From NCBI GenBank assembly GCA_034428455.1, contig DAOUHZ010000087.1, positions 1-26,001 on the forward strand: DNA of 26,001 nt, given 5' to 3'. The stretch comes from Bin87 sp034428455 (GTDB lineage Bacteria > Chloroflexota > Dehalococcoidia > Lucifugimonadales > UBA3495). Below, in pieces: positions 17,855 to 24,863 of the stretch (positions are counted from its first letter, which is position 1; every line of letters starts with the position of its first letter). The notes under the pieces were generated by a model. The model was not told the DNA's origin. It searched no databases and saw nothing but the letters and a program-made list of their open reading frames with translations. The translations under genes and the position numbers were made by a program.

Positions 17855-19084
17855 ATGGCAGGCAATCCACGAGACAAGTATTGCGTCGTCGGGGTGGGCG
17901 AAACCGAGTATAGCCGGGCTTCGGGGCGCACCACCCGCGCCCTGGGCGCGGAGGCCATCCGCAACGCCATGAACGATGCCGGCCTGACGCCCGACCAGGT
18001 GGACGGGATGCTCAGCTACCACGGCGGCGATTCCACGCCGTCGACATCGATCCAGTACGACCTGGGCATCCGACCGAATTTCTACATGGACTGCTCCGGC
18101 GGTGGGTCCTCGACTGAGGCGCTGGTGGGCTTGGCCATTGGCGCGATTGAGGCCGGCATGTGCGACGTGGTGGCCATCTTCCGCTCGATGAACGGCTACT
18201 CCAACGTGCGCATCGGCGGCACCGGCGCGCGGGCATCTGCGCCCATCGGCGGGCTCGACCTGATGAAGCGACCCTACGGTCTCATCAGCGCGGTGCAGCA
18301 ATTCGCCTACACCTTCACTCGCCACATGGCCGAGTACGGGGTCAAGAGCGAGGACCTGGCGGCCATCAAGGTGGCTCACTCCATTCACGCCTCTAACAAC
18401 CCCAAAGCGCTGATGAAACACCGGGTGACCGTGGACGACGTGATGAACTCCCGCTGGATCATTCGGCCAGTGGCCCACCTGTTGGACTGCTGCCTGGAAA
18501 CCGATAACGCTACTTGCGTCATCGTAACTTCAGCAGAACGGGCCCGGGACCTGAAGCACAAGCCCATCTACATTAAGGGCGTGCAGGGTCGCGGAACCAA
18601 GCCTGGTGGCGACTTCCACTACCAGCACGGGCCGATCTCGCGAGTGGCCGGGCACTACGTCGCGCCGCGCATTTTTGACCTCGCCGGCGTCAAGCACGCG
18701 GACGTCGATTTGACCGGCTGCTACGACGCCTTTACCTACACCGTACTGCTTCAGTTCGAGGATTACGGCTGGTGCGAGAAGGGCGAGGGGAAGGACTACG
18801 TGACCAGCGGCATAATCAACCTGGGCGGGAGGCGCCCCAACAACCTCAGCGGCGGTCACCTCTGCGAGGGCTACACCCACGGCATGAATATGGTGATCGA
18901 AAACGTGCGCCAACTGCGCGGCACCGTGGACGACTACTGCCCCGGCGCCACCGAGGGCGACCACTCCTACGACTACGCCGAGGGAGGTTGCCGCCAGGTG
19001 AAGGACGCCAAGATCAGCATGAACATGGGTTGGGGAACGCCGGCGGTCGGCAGCGCGCTCATCATGGGCAACGTGCTCAGCTAG
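17855..19084 (+). CDS. Thiolase family protein (SCP2/lipid-transfer thiolase-like)
   Basis: This 409-residue protein belongs to the non-condensing thiolase-like branch. The N-terminal VVGVGETEYSRASGR and EAIRNAMNDAGLTPDQVDGML are typical of that branch. The nucleophile position is C80 in YMDCSGGGSSTEA, and the C-terminal glycine block is NLSGGHLCEGYTHGMN with H342. Such proteins act on acyl-CoA esters, often as aldolases or thiolases in side-chain or lipid degradation, and typically need a DUF35 partner, which is the next gene. GGAGGG at 17844-17849 gives a strong ribosome site for ATG 17855. The substrate is unknown. Confidence 0.85.
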   Translation: MAGNPRDKYCVVGVGETEYSRASGRTTRALGAEAIRNAMNDAGLTPDQVDGMLSYHGGDSTPSTSIQYDLGIRPNFYMDCSGGGSSTEALVGLAIGAIEAGMCDVVAIFRSMNGYSNVRIGGTGARASAPIGGLDLMKRPYGLISAVQQFAYTFTRHMAEYGVKSEDLAAIKVAHSIHASNNPKALMKHRVTVDDVMNSRWIIRPVAHLLDCCLETDNATCVIVTSAERARDLKHKPIYIKGVQGRGTKPGGDFHYQHGPISRVAGHYVAPRIFDLAGVKHADVDLTGCYDAFTYTVLLQFEDYGWCEKGEGKDYVTSGIINLGGRRPNNLSGGHLCEGYTHGMNMVIENVRQLRGTVDDYCPGATEGDHSYDYAEGGCRQVKDAKISMNMGWGTPAVGSALIMGNVLS

Positions 19085-19087
19085 ACG

Positions 19088-19116
19088 CTGGATTCCGGCT
19101 TTCGCCGGAATGACGA
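19088..19116. repeat. REP-like palindromic element, second copy
   Basis: These 29 bases are identical to 9290-9318. The stem is ATTCCGGC (19092-19099) / GCCGGAAT (19104-19111) with TTTC as loop. It sits between the thiolase stop and the ribosome site of the DUF35 gene, where it could act as an intercistronic hairpin. Confidence 0.85.
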
Positions 19117-19136
19117 TAACAGTAGGGAGTAACACA

Positions 19137-19658
19137 ATGCCGAACTACACCTACCGGGGCATCACCCTGAGCATCCCCGAGAACGATTCTGAATACAAGG
19201 GATATTTCGAGGCGGCCGCCGAAGGTCGCCTCGTAGTCAAGAAGTGCGCCGACTGCGGGCTGCTGCGCGGCGAGCCCGGCCCGGGGTGCCCGTGGTGCAC
19301 CTCCCTGAACTGGGAGTGGCAGCAGGTGTCGGGCAAGGGCACCATCTACTCGTACCAGGTAGTGGCCCACACGGTGATTCCCAGCTTCCGGGATTTGACC
19401 CCCTTCGCCATAGTGCTGGTGGAACTGGACGAGCAGAAGGGACAGCCCACTGAGTTCGATGGCCTCCGAATGACCGGCAACCTGGTCGATGGTGACTTCA
19501 ACATGGAGAAGGAGGAGAACGTCGGTATCGGCAAGCGAGTGGAAGCGGTGTTCCAGCCGGTGGAAGACGGGTTCATGTTGCCGCAGTGGAAGCTCATCGA
19601 CGAGCCGGATCAGGGATTTACCTGGGCGCACGAGGTTCCGGCGCCGGCGTCGTCCTGA
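19137..19658 (+). CDS. Zn-ribbon / OB-fold (DUF35) protein, partner of the thiolase
   Basis: This is a 173-residue protein. The N-terminal helix (YFEAAAEGRLVVKKC) is followed by a rubredoxin-like zinc ribbon with four cysteines (C37, C40, C51, C54 in CADCG and CPWC) and an OB-fold (GKGTIYSYQVVAHTVIPSF, PFAIVLVELDE). This is the standard DUF35 layout. DUF35 proteins bind acyl-CoA and form complexes with thiolase-like enzymes, as in the Ltp2-ChsH2 steroid aldolase. ATG 19137 is chosen for AGGGAG at 19124-19129; an upstream ATG at 19110 lies inside the palindromic repeat. Cotranscription with the thiolase gene 52 bases upstream is likely. Confidence 0.88.
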   Translation: MPNYTYRGITLSIPENDSEYKGYFEAAAEGRLVVKKCADCGLLRGEPGPGCPWCTSLNWEWQQVSGKGTIYSYQVVAHTVIPSFRDLTPFAIVLVELDEQKGQPTEFDGLRMTGNLVDGDFNMEKEENVGIGKRVEAVFQPVEDGFMLPQWKLIDEPDQGFTWAHEVPAPASS

Positions 19659-19684
19659 TGGACGCCGGCCGTGCGGCAGATTTG

Positions 19685-19699
19685 GCAGACAGCGTCTGC
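19685..19699. repeat. GCAGAC-AGC-GTCTGC palindrome upstream of the YhcG-type gene
   Basis: A 6-bp perfect stem with AGC loop, 31 bases before the YhcG-type start. It shares the core CAGACAGCGTCTG and the trailing GAAAG with the two longer palindromes inside that gene, so it is a member of the same repeat family. Confidence 0.7.
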
Positions 19700-19730
19700 G
19701 GAAAGAGTATCGGGCAAGTGAGTAGCGACA

Positions 19731-20915
19731 ATGAGCTTGCAGCCGACAAACGACGACAATCTCCCGGCAATCTATGACGCAGCGTTGACCGACGTTGCGG
19801 ACATCTTGGACGCTGCACGGCGCGCGTCTGCCCGCTCGGTGAACTCTATTATGACGGCGGCTTACTGGCTGGTAGGCCGCCGCATCGTGGAGTACGAACA
19901 GGGTGGCGAGGCGCGGGCCGAATACGGCGCGGAGCTGATACGGCGGCTGTCCGTTGACTTGACGGAACGCTATGGACGGGGGTTTTCGGTCAGCAATCTC
20001 CGCCAGATGCGGGCATTCTATCTAGCCCGGTCAATTCACCAGACAGCGTCTGGTGAAAGTGTATTACAGATACTGCCGACAGCGTCCTTAGGAGGTGGCT
20101 CGCCAATTCACCAGACAGCGTCTGGTGAAAGTGCGTCAATAGACACCATTCTGTCTGCAATCGCACCACATTTCCCGTTGCCTTGGTCCGCATATGTTCA
20201 ATTGCTTTTGGTGAAAAACGAGGCGGCGAGAGAGTTTTACGAAGCTGAGGCCATGGCCGGCGGCTGGACAATACGCCAACTCAGGCGGCAGATCGACACC
20301 CAGTTTTACGAGCGAACCGCCCTTTCTCGAAATAAAGAGGCGATGCTGTTGCGGGGCCGCCAACCGGAATCCAGCGACATCATCAGCCCGTCGGAAGCGT
20401 TCAAAGACCCTTACTTGCTGGAGTTCCTGGGGTTGAAGGACGAGTACTCCGAAAACGACTTGGAAGAAGCGTTAATCCACCACCTGGAAGAGTTCCTGAT
20501 GGAGCTAGGCAGCGATTTCTGCTTTGTGGGGCGCCAGAGGCGTTTGCGTATTGGCGACGAGTGGTATCGGGTCGACTTACTCTTTTACAATCGCCGCCTG
20601 CGCTGCCTGGTGGTAATCGACCTGAAGCTCGGTCGGTTCACCCACGCCGACGCCGGGCAAATGAACCTATACCTCAACTACGCACGGGAAAACTGGATGA
20701 TGCACGGCGAAAAACCACCAGTGGGCCTGATACTATGTGCCCACCGGGACGAGGATGTGGCGCGCTACGCGCTGGCCGGACTCGGAAACACGATACTTCC
20801 CGCCGAGTACCGCACCGTCCTGCCTGCCGAGGAAACCCTGATTGCCGAAATTAACCGGGCGCGGGAAATGTTGCGTCTCAGACAAGGCGCAGTAGAACAA
20901 GACAATGACGACTAG
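19731..20915 (+). CDS. YhcG-type (DUF1016) PD-(D/E)XK nuclease family protein
   Basis: This is a 394-residue protein. The N-terminal DUF1016 part reads MTAAYWLVGRRIVEYEQGG, AEYGAELIRRLS and RGFSVSNLRQMRAFYL. The C-terminal nuclease part reads PYLLEFLGL, EEALIHHLEEFLMELG, FVGRQRRL, VDLLFYNRRLRCLVVIDLK and MNLYLNY. Candidate active-site residues are D282, D297 and K299 (the DLK motif). The family is widespread near restriction or defence genes; its physiological job is unclear. Residues about 101-134, between the two parts, are made by two copies of an in-frame palindromic DNA repeat (IHQTASGES twice). No strong ribosome site precedes ATG 19731. Its stop overlaps the convergent SnoaL gene by 3 bases. 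Confidence 0.88.
   Translation: MSLQPTNDDNLPAIYDAALTDVADILDAARRASARSVNSIMTAAYWLVGRRIVEYEQGGEARAEYGAELIRRLSVDLTERYGRGFSVSNLRQMRAFYLARSIHQTASGESVLQILPTASLGGGSPIHQTASGESASIDTILSAIAPHFPLPWSAYVQLLLVKNEAAREFYEAEAMAGGWTIRQLRRQIDTQFYERTALSRNKEAMLLRGRQPESSDIISPSEAFKDPYLLEFLGLKDEYSENDLEEALIHHLEEFLMELGSDFCFVGRQRRLRIGDEWYRVDLLFYNRRLRCLVVIDLKLGRFTHADAGQMNLYLNYARENWMMHGEKPPVGLILCAHRDEDVARYALAGLGNTILPAEYRTVLPAEETLIAEINRAREMLRLRQGAVEQDNDD
20032..20133. repeat. Duplicated 30-bp palindromic element inside the YhcG-type gene
   Basis: Two identical 30-bp copies lie at 20032-20061 and 20104-20133, 72 bp (24 codons) apart. Each contains a perfect 10-bp inverted repeat TTCACCAGAC / GTCTGGTGAA around AGC (20035-20057 and 20107-20129). 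A partial core GACAGCGTC lies between them at 20078-20086. Both are read in the same frame as IHQTASGES. Confidence 0.9.
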
Positions 20916-21328
20916 CCCGCCGCGCTCCACATCTCGTACCCAATCTCCTTGCTGATCAGCCCGTCGCGCATCTCGAAGATGTGCACCAGCCGCATCTCCA
21001 CCTGCGTCCCCGGCGACAGCGGCAGGTAGCCCTCTCCCATCAGGCGGAAGCGCACCACGCTGTCATCCACCACCCGGTCCTCGGTGGCGAAGCGCTGGAG
21101 GTTCTCGAACTCCACGTCCTCCATTTTGGCGAACATCGTGGTGTAGTTGTCGGCCACGGCGCGCTTGCCCTCGAAGCGCAGGCCGCGGGCGGGGGCTTCC
21201 CACACCACGTCGTCGGTGTAGAGGTCCAGGGCGGCCTCGACTTCGTTGGTGGCTTCCGAATGGAAGTGGGCCTCGACGGCGGCCAGGTTCGCGGCGATAA
21301 GGTCGGGGTTCTGGTTGGACAAGGACAT
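20912..21328 (-). CDS. SnoaL-like / NTF2-fold protein
   Basis: This is a 138-residue single-domain protein. The pattern VEAHFHSEATNEVEAALDLY, DDVVWEAPARGLRFEGKRA and HIFEMRDGLISKEIGYEM is the SnoaL-like NTF2 fold (cone-shaped ligand pocket; polyketide cyclases, isomerases and limonene-epoxide-hydrolase relatives). The substrate is unknown. A purine-rich GGGGGAG sequence (plus-strand 21335-21341) supports ATG 21328. It is divergent from the formamidase gene and convergent with the YhcG-type gene. Confidence 0.8.
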   Translation of the reverse strand: MSLSNQNPDLIAANLAAVEAHFHSEATNEVEAALDLYTDDVVWEAPARGLRFEGKRAVADNYTTMFAKMEDVEFENLQRFATEDRVVDDSVVRFRLMGEGYLPLSPGTQVEMRLVHIFEMRDGLISKEIGYEMWSAAG

Positions 21329-21353
21329 GGCGGCTCCCCCTCTCGTTGATTTC

Positions 21354-21382
21354 TTGACACTCTATGAGGCTGTCGATAGCAT
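21354..21382 (+). promoter_or_regulatory. Sigma70-type promoter for the acetamidase/formamidase gene
   Basis: TTGACA (21354-21359) and TAGCAT (21377-21382) are separated by exactly 17 bases. The -35 is a consensus match and the -10 matches four of six. Transcription would begin near 21389, leaving a leader of about 43 bases before ATG 21432. Confidence 0.55.
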
Positions 21383-21431
21383 CCCGGCAGGCGGCTGTAG
21401 GCAGAAGACATGGCCGCGGAGGGACATTCTA

Positions 21432-22541
21432 ATGCAGAGCATCACGATTGATCGCAGCAGGCCGCTGCGCGAGGAGTCTAACACGGGCCATAACCGCTGG
21501 CACCCGGACCTACCGGCCGTCATCGAGGTGGACGAAGGTGAGGAAGTGGTGCTGGAAACGAGGGACGCCTTCGACGGCCAGATGCAACCGGGAGTCACAG
21601 AAGCAGATTTCGCCGGAATGGACGCCGGCGTCATCCATCCGCTCACCGGCCCGGTGGCGGTCAAAGGCGCAGAACCGGGCGACCTGTTGGAAGTGGAGTT
21701 CGTGGACATCCAGCCGCAGCCCTACGCTTTCAGCGTGATCTTCCCGGGGTTCGGCTTTCTGCGCGACGTGTTCACCGATCCTTTCATGGTGCACTGGAGC
21801 ATCGCCGACGGATACGCCACGTCGGACCAGATACCGGGGGTCCGCGTGCCCGGCGCGTCATTCATGGGTGTTTCGGGCTTGGCGCCGTCCCATGCGCAAC
21901 TCGACGCATGGACACAGCGGGAAGCGGAGTTGGCGTCGCGCGGTGGTGTGGCCTTGCCGCCCGACGAGGCGGGAGCGGTTCCGATCAACGGCGCCGGCGC
22001 GACCCATGGGATTCGGACGCTGCCGCCCAGGGAGAACGGCGGTAATTTCGACGTGAAGCAGCTTTCCACCGGATCGAAGCTGTTTTTGCCGGTGGCAGTC
22101 GACGGCGCGCTGTTCTCCACCGGGGACGGTCATTTCGCCCAGGGCGACGGTGAGGTTTGCGTCACCGCCGTCGAGATGGGCGCGACGTGCACCGTCCGGT
22201 TCCGGGTGCTGAAGGGTGAGGCGGAACGGCACAACATCCGTTGGCCTCGTTTCAGTCGGGAGGACTATTACATCGCGCCGGAATGGGCCGCGCCGCGCCG
22301 GTTCGTAGCCACCATGGGGATGCCGGTGCGCGACGACGGCGTGAACGAGGGCGAGAACCTGACCCTGGCCTGCCGCAACGCCATCCTGAACATGATCGAC
22401 CTGCTACAGGAGCGGGGGTTCTCCCGCAACCAGGCCTACGTCATTTGCAGCGTAGCGGTGGACCTGAAGGTGAGCAACGTGGTGGACGTGCCCAACTACA
22501 CCGTGTCGGCATTCCTGCCGGAGGATTTGTTCGTCGGGTAG
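21432..22541 (+). CDS. Acetamidase/formamidase family protein
   Basis: This is a 369-residue protein of the FmdA/AmdA family, which hydrolyses formamide or short amides to ammonia and the acid. The N-terminal HNRWHPDLPAVIEVDEGEEV and the blocks HPLTGPVAVKGAEPGDLLEV, TLPPRENGGNFDVKQLSTGS and LFSTGDGHFAQGDGEVC are diagnostic. GGAGGG at 21418-21423 fixes ATG 21432, although the frame is open further upstream. A good promoter lies at 21354-21382. The C-terminal helices (LACRNAILNMIDLLQERGF, NQAYVICSVAVDLKV) are complete, so the enzyme looks functional. It may supply nitrogen; the true amide is unknown. Confidence 0.9.
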   Translation: MQSITIDRSRPLREESNTGHNRWHPDLPAVIEVDEGEEVVLETRDAFDGQMQPGVTEADFAGMDAGVIHPLTGPVAVKGAEPGDLLEVEFVDIQPQPYAFSVIFPGFGFLRDVFTDPFMVHWSIADGYATSDQIPGVRVPGASFMGVSGLAPSHAQLDAWTQREAELASRGGVALPPDEAGAVPINGAGATHGIRTLPPRENGGNFDVKQLSTGSKLFLPVAVDGALFSTGDGHFAQGDGEVCVTAVEMGATCTVRFRVLKGEAERHNIRWPRFSREDYYIAPEWAAPRRFVATMGMPVRDDGVNEGENLTLACRNAILNMIDLLQERGFSRNQAYVICSVAVDLKVSNVVDVPNYTVSAFLPEDLFVG

Positions 22542-22571
22542 ATAGCTGACCATCCGACGATCCAGGTTGGG

Positions 22572-22967
22572 TCAGGGTATCAAATCGTCCTGGCTCAGCC
22601 ACATCTCGATTCGGTCGCGGTAGAGGCGAGCGATGAATGGAGCGGGGTTCTGGCGCAGGAAGTCACTGATCTGTTCGCGCAGGTTCAGGAAAATCTGGGC
22701 CATCTCTGCATGGGTCGTCCCACTTCTGATCACTATCACACGCAACCCGGATTCCATGATCGCATCACGTTCAATGTTGCTGTAGCGCACCCGCAGGTCG
22801 TGAGTGAGGGCTACCCATCCACGTTGAGCAACGACTGGGATCCAGCTCACATCGTCGGTCCCGTTGGGGAAATGATCGGCGAGGATTTCTACCTGTAATC
22901 CCTGAGCCCGCAGGGGTAGGGGAAAGGCTCGAGCGCCAAGGTCTTCGTCAGCGAAGAAAGTGGAATC
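22572..22967 (-). CDS. PIN-like (VapC45-type) toxin lacking a canonical start codon
   Basis: From about 22964 the minus strand encodes STFFADEDLGARAFPLPLR, then GLQVEILADHFPNGTDD, WIPVVAQRGWVALTHDLRVR and a helical tail ending at 22572 (131 residues if counted from 22967). This is the PIN-like toxin family usually paired with DUF433 antitoxins (VapBC45 type); acidic residues in ADED, GTDD and THD are kept. However, no ATG, GTG or TTG occurs in this frame between the stop at 23031-23033 and GTG 22850, and 22850 would remove the first strand and its acids. The frame is +1 relative to the DUF433 gene, whose TGA overlaps it. It may be start-lost, frameshift-expressed or mis-sequenced. Confidence 0.55.
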   Translation of the reverse strand, partial: DSTFFADEDLGARAFPLPLRAQGLQVEILADHFPNGTDDVSWIPVVAQRGWVALTHDLRVRYSNIERDAIMESGLRVIVIRSGTTHAEMAQIFLNLREQISDFLRQNPAPFIARLYRDRIEMWLSQDDLIP

Positions 22968-23550
22968 AGTGGATGCGTTCGTAGCGGATAGCCTCTTGGA
23001 TCTGCTCGGGTCGGAGCCGGTATTCGTCAGCTAACTCCTCAACGGTTTCGCCTCCCCTGGAAAACCTCGCAACAGCGGAAGTGCTGACGCCTGATCCATC
23101 AATCACCGGTCTTCCAAACCGGACCTTGGGGTTAATCACAATCAGCTTGGGGTCATCTTCTCCGTATCCGCGGGTGAACGGAAAATAACGGCGTGGCAAC
23201 CCGTCATGATCCAACTCAACCCGTTGATCGCCACTCAATGCCAACAACTCCCGACTTGCCAAGGGAGTTTCAGACTTGCCTGATCTTTTCAGTCCGGCAA
23301 TTCTTGTACGAATTTCAAGCAATGGCACTTTGTTTTTGCGCCGCAGCAAAGCGAGCACATGCAACTCCACCAAGTTGGTGAAGGACAAAGCAGTGGGGTC
23401 TGACCCCGCCGGTTTCACCAACCGCCTCCCGTCGTTCTCGCGGTCAGGTTTGGGTGCGGCAATCCAACCTCGTACTGTCGATACCGGAAGGCCCAGGTAC
23501 CGGGCACATTCCGGTATCGAGTAGAGTGGGACGTGGCGCAGGTCGTCCAC
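22966..23550 (-). CDS. HTH plus DUF433 antitoxin (VapB45-like)
   Basis: This is a 194-residue protein. Residues about 9-30 (LYSIPECARYLGLPVSTVRG) form a MerR-like helix-turn-helix and residues about 145-194 form DUF433: VRFGRPVIDGSGVSTSAVA, GGETVEELADEYRL and PEQIQEAIRYE. This two-domain layout is that of DUF433 antitoxins paired with PIN-like toxins such as VapB45 of Mycobacterium tuberculosis. The start is taken as GTG 23550, which shares one base with the stop of the preceding CoA-transferase gene (TAGTG), implying coupled translation. The frame is open further upstream, but that part is Arg/His/Pro-rich and out of frame with the CoA-transferase, so it is not coding. Confidence 0.75.
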   Translation of the reverse strand: MDDLRHVPLYSIPECARYLGLPVSTVRGWIAAPKPDRENDGRRLVKPAGSDPTALSFTNLVELHVLALLRRKNKVPLLEIRTRIAGLKRSGKSETPLASRELLALSGDQRVELDHDGLPRRYFPFTRGYGEDDPKLIVINPKVRFGRPVIDGSGVSTSAVARFSRGGETVEELADEYRLRPEQIQEAIRYERIH

Positions 23551-24863
23551 TAGATAACCCCGCCTTCCGCCAGCAGCAGCATCCGGGAGTTGGTGACGCC
23601 CAGTTCGCCCTGCAGTATCTCCGAGTTGTGCTCGCCGATGAGCGGCGCGCGGCGGCTGATGCGCCACGGCGACCCGTTGAACAGCATGGCCGGCCCCGGG
23701 TAGGTGAAGGTGCGGCCCAGTTCGGGGTGTTCCACCTCTTTGAAGAACTCGCGGTCGGTGAGATGGTCGTCGCCGACCAGTTCGTCCATGCTGCGGATGG
23801 CGCCCCAGGGGAAGTCGCGTTGCTGCCCGCCGTGGAAGGCGTCCATCAGCGTGGAGTTCATGAAGAAGTTCTTCATCACGGATACGATGTGATCGTTTTC
23901 CGCCGCGATGACCTCGGGGTCCTGGTAGCGGTCGTCGGTCAGGTCCTCGGCCATGCCGGACTGGTCGAACCATTCGGCGAGCAACTTGAGCCGCGCCGGG
24001 GTCAGATTGGTGCCGGAGCGCGTGGTGTTGAGCCAGCCGCCGTCGCCCGTGGGGAACTGGATGGCCGGCGACATGTCCGGAGCGGCGTGGCGGCCGGTAT
24101 GGCGCTGCACGACTTCGCCGGTGGACAGGTAGATGGCGATGGCTCCCTCGGTGGTTAGGGCGCAGGCCTCGTGGATGGAGGCGTCGATGTACTGGCCCTC
24201 GCCCGTTAGGAAACGATAGTACAAGGCGGCCATGAGCCCGATGTAGGCGTAGTGGGCGCCGATGTGCCAGGAGTTGCCGCCGCCGGGAGCGATGGGCGGC
24301 GCGTTGGGCACGTCGATCTCGTCGTATCCCGACGACGCCATCTGCCCGCCGCCGGCCATCTGGGTGATGTCGCTGGTGATGTAGTCACGCCACGGGCCGG
24401 TCTGTCCGTAGGGTGTCAGCGAGCACATGATGAGCCCGGGGTTGTCGGCGGACAATGCGTCGTAGCCCAGTCCCAACGAGTCCAGGTAACCGGGCTTGCG
24501 GCTCTCCAGCACGATGTCGGCGGTGGACGCCAACTGCTTGAAGAGTTCCTGACCCTGCTGGGTTTCCAGGTTCAGGGTGATGCCCCGCTTGGACGTGTTG
24601 TAGTGCCAGAAGGACAGGCTGCGCTCCCGGTGGGGGATATCATCGAGGAAGGGGCCGAAGCTGCGGCAGGCCTCCCCGCCGGGCGGCTCGATCTTGATGA
24701 GGTCGGCGCCGTTGTCGGCCATGAGCTTGCCGCAGAACTGGCCCTTCTCGTCGCAGATTTCCAGCACGCGCAGGCCGTCGAGCGCGCCGGGCAGGCTGAG
24801 GTCGGCGGGACGCGCGCCGCCGAGGTCCACGCCATCTTGTTGGTTGCCGTTGGCGGATGTCAT
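23550..24863 (-). CDS. CaiB/BaiF-type (family III) CoA-transferase, second of a tandem pair
   Basis: This is a 437-residue protein. N-terminal GLRVLEICDEKGQFCGKLMADNGADLIKIEPP, FWHYNTSKRGITLNLE, ADIVLESRKPGYLDSLGLGY and CSLTPYGQTGPWRDY are family III hallmarks; GEGQYIDASIHEACAL follows. Such enzymes swap CoA between carboxylic acids. At the position that holds the catalytic Asp in FRC and CaiB (Asp169), the sequence reads GNSWHIGAHYAYIG, with Trp instead. Activity is therefore doubtful unless it works with its neighbour. ATG 24863 with GAGGAGG (plus-strand 24871-24876) is the start and overlaps the upstream gene stop (ATGA). Confidence 0.85.
   Translation of the reverse strand: MTSANGNQQDGVDLGGARPADLSLPGALDGLRVLEICDEKGQFCGKLMADNGADLIKIEPPGGEACRSFGPFLDDIPHRERSLSFWHYNTSKRGITLNLETQQGQELFKQLASTADIVLESRKPGYLDSLGLGYDALSADNPGLIMCSLTPYGQTGPWRDYITSDITQMAGGGQMASSGYDEIDVPNAPPIAPGGGNSWHIGAHYAYIGLMAALYYRFLTGEGQYIDASIHEACALTTEGAIAIYLSTGEVVQRHTGRHAAPDMSPAIQFPTGDGGWLNTTRSGTNLTPARLKLLAEWFDQSGMAEDLTDDRYQDPEVIAAENDHIVSVMKNFFMNSTLMDAFHGGQQRDFPWGAIRSMDELVGDDHLTDREFFKEVEHPELGRTFTYPGPAMLFNGSPWRISRRAPLIGEHNSEILQGELGVTNSRMLLLAEGGVI

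Noticed and set aside
20032..20133. Two 30-bp repeats considered as a CRISPR array
   Set aside because: Only two copies, perfectly palindromic, in frame within a protein gene, with no cas genes nearby.
23551..23973. N-terminal extension of the DUF433 protein
   Set aside because: This part overlaps the CoA-transferase gene out of frame and is Arg/His/Pro-rich; the GTG at 23550, next to the CoA-transferase stop, is a better start.
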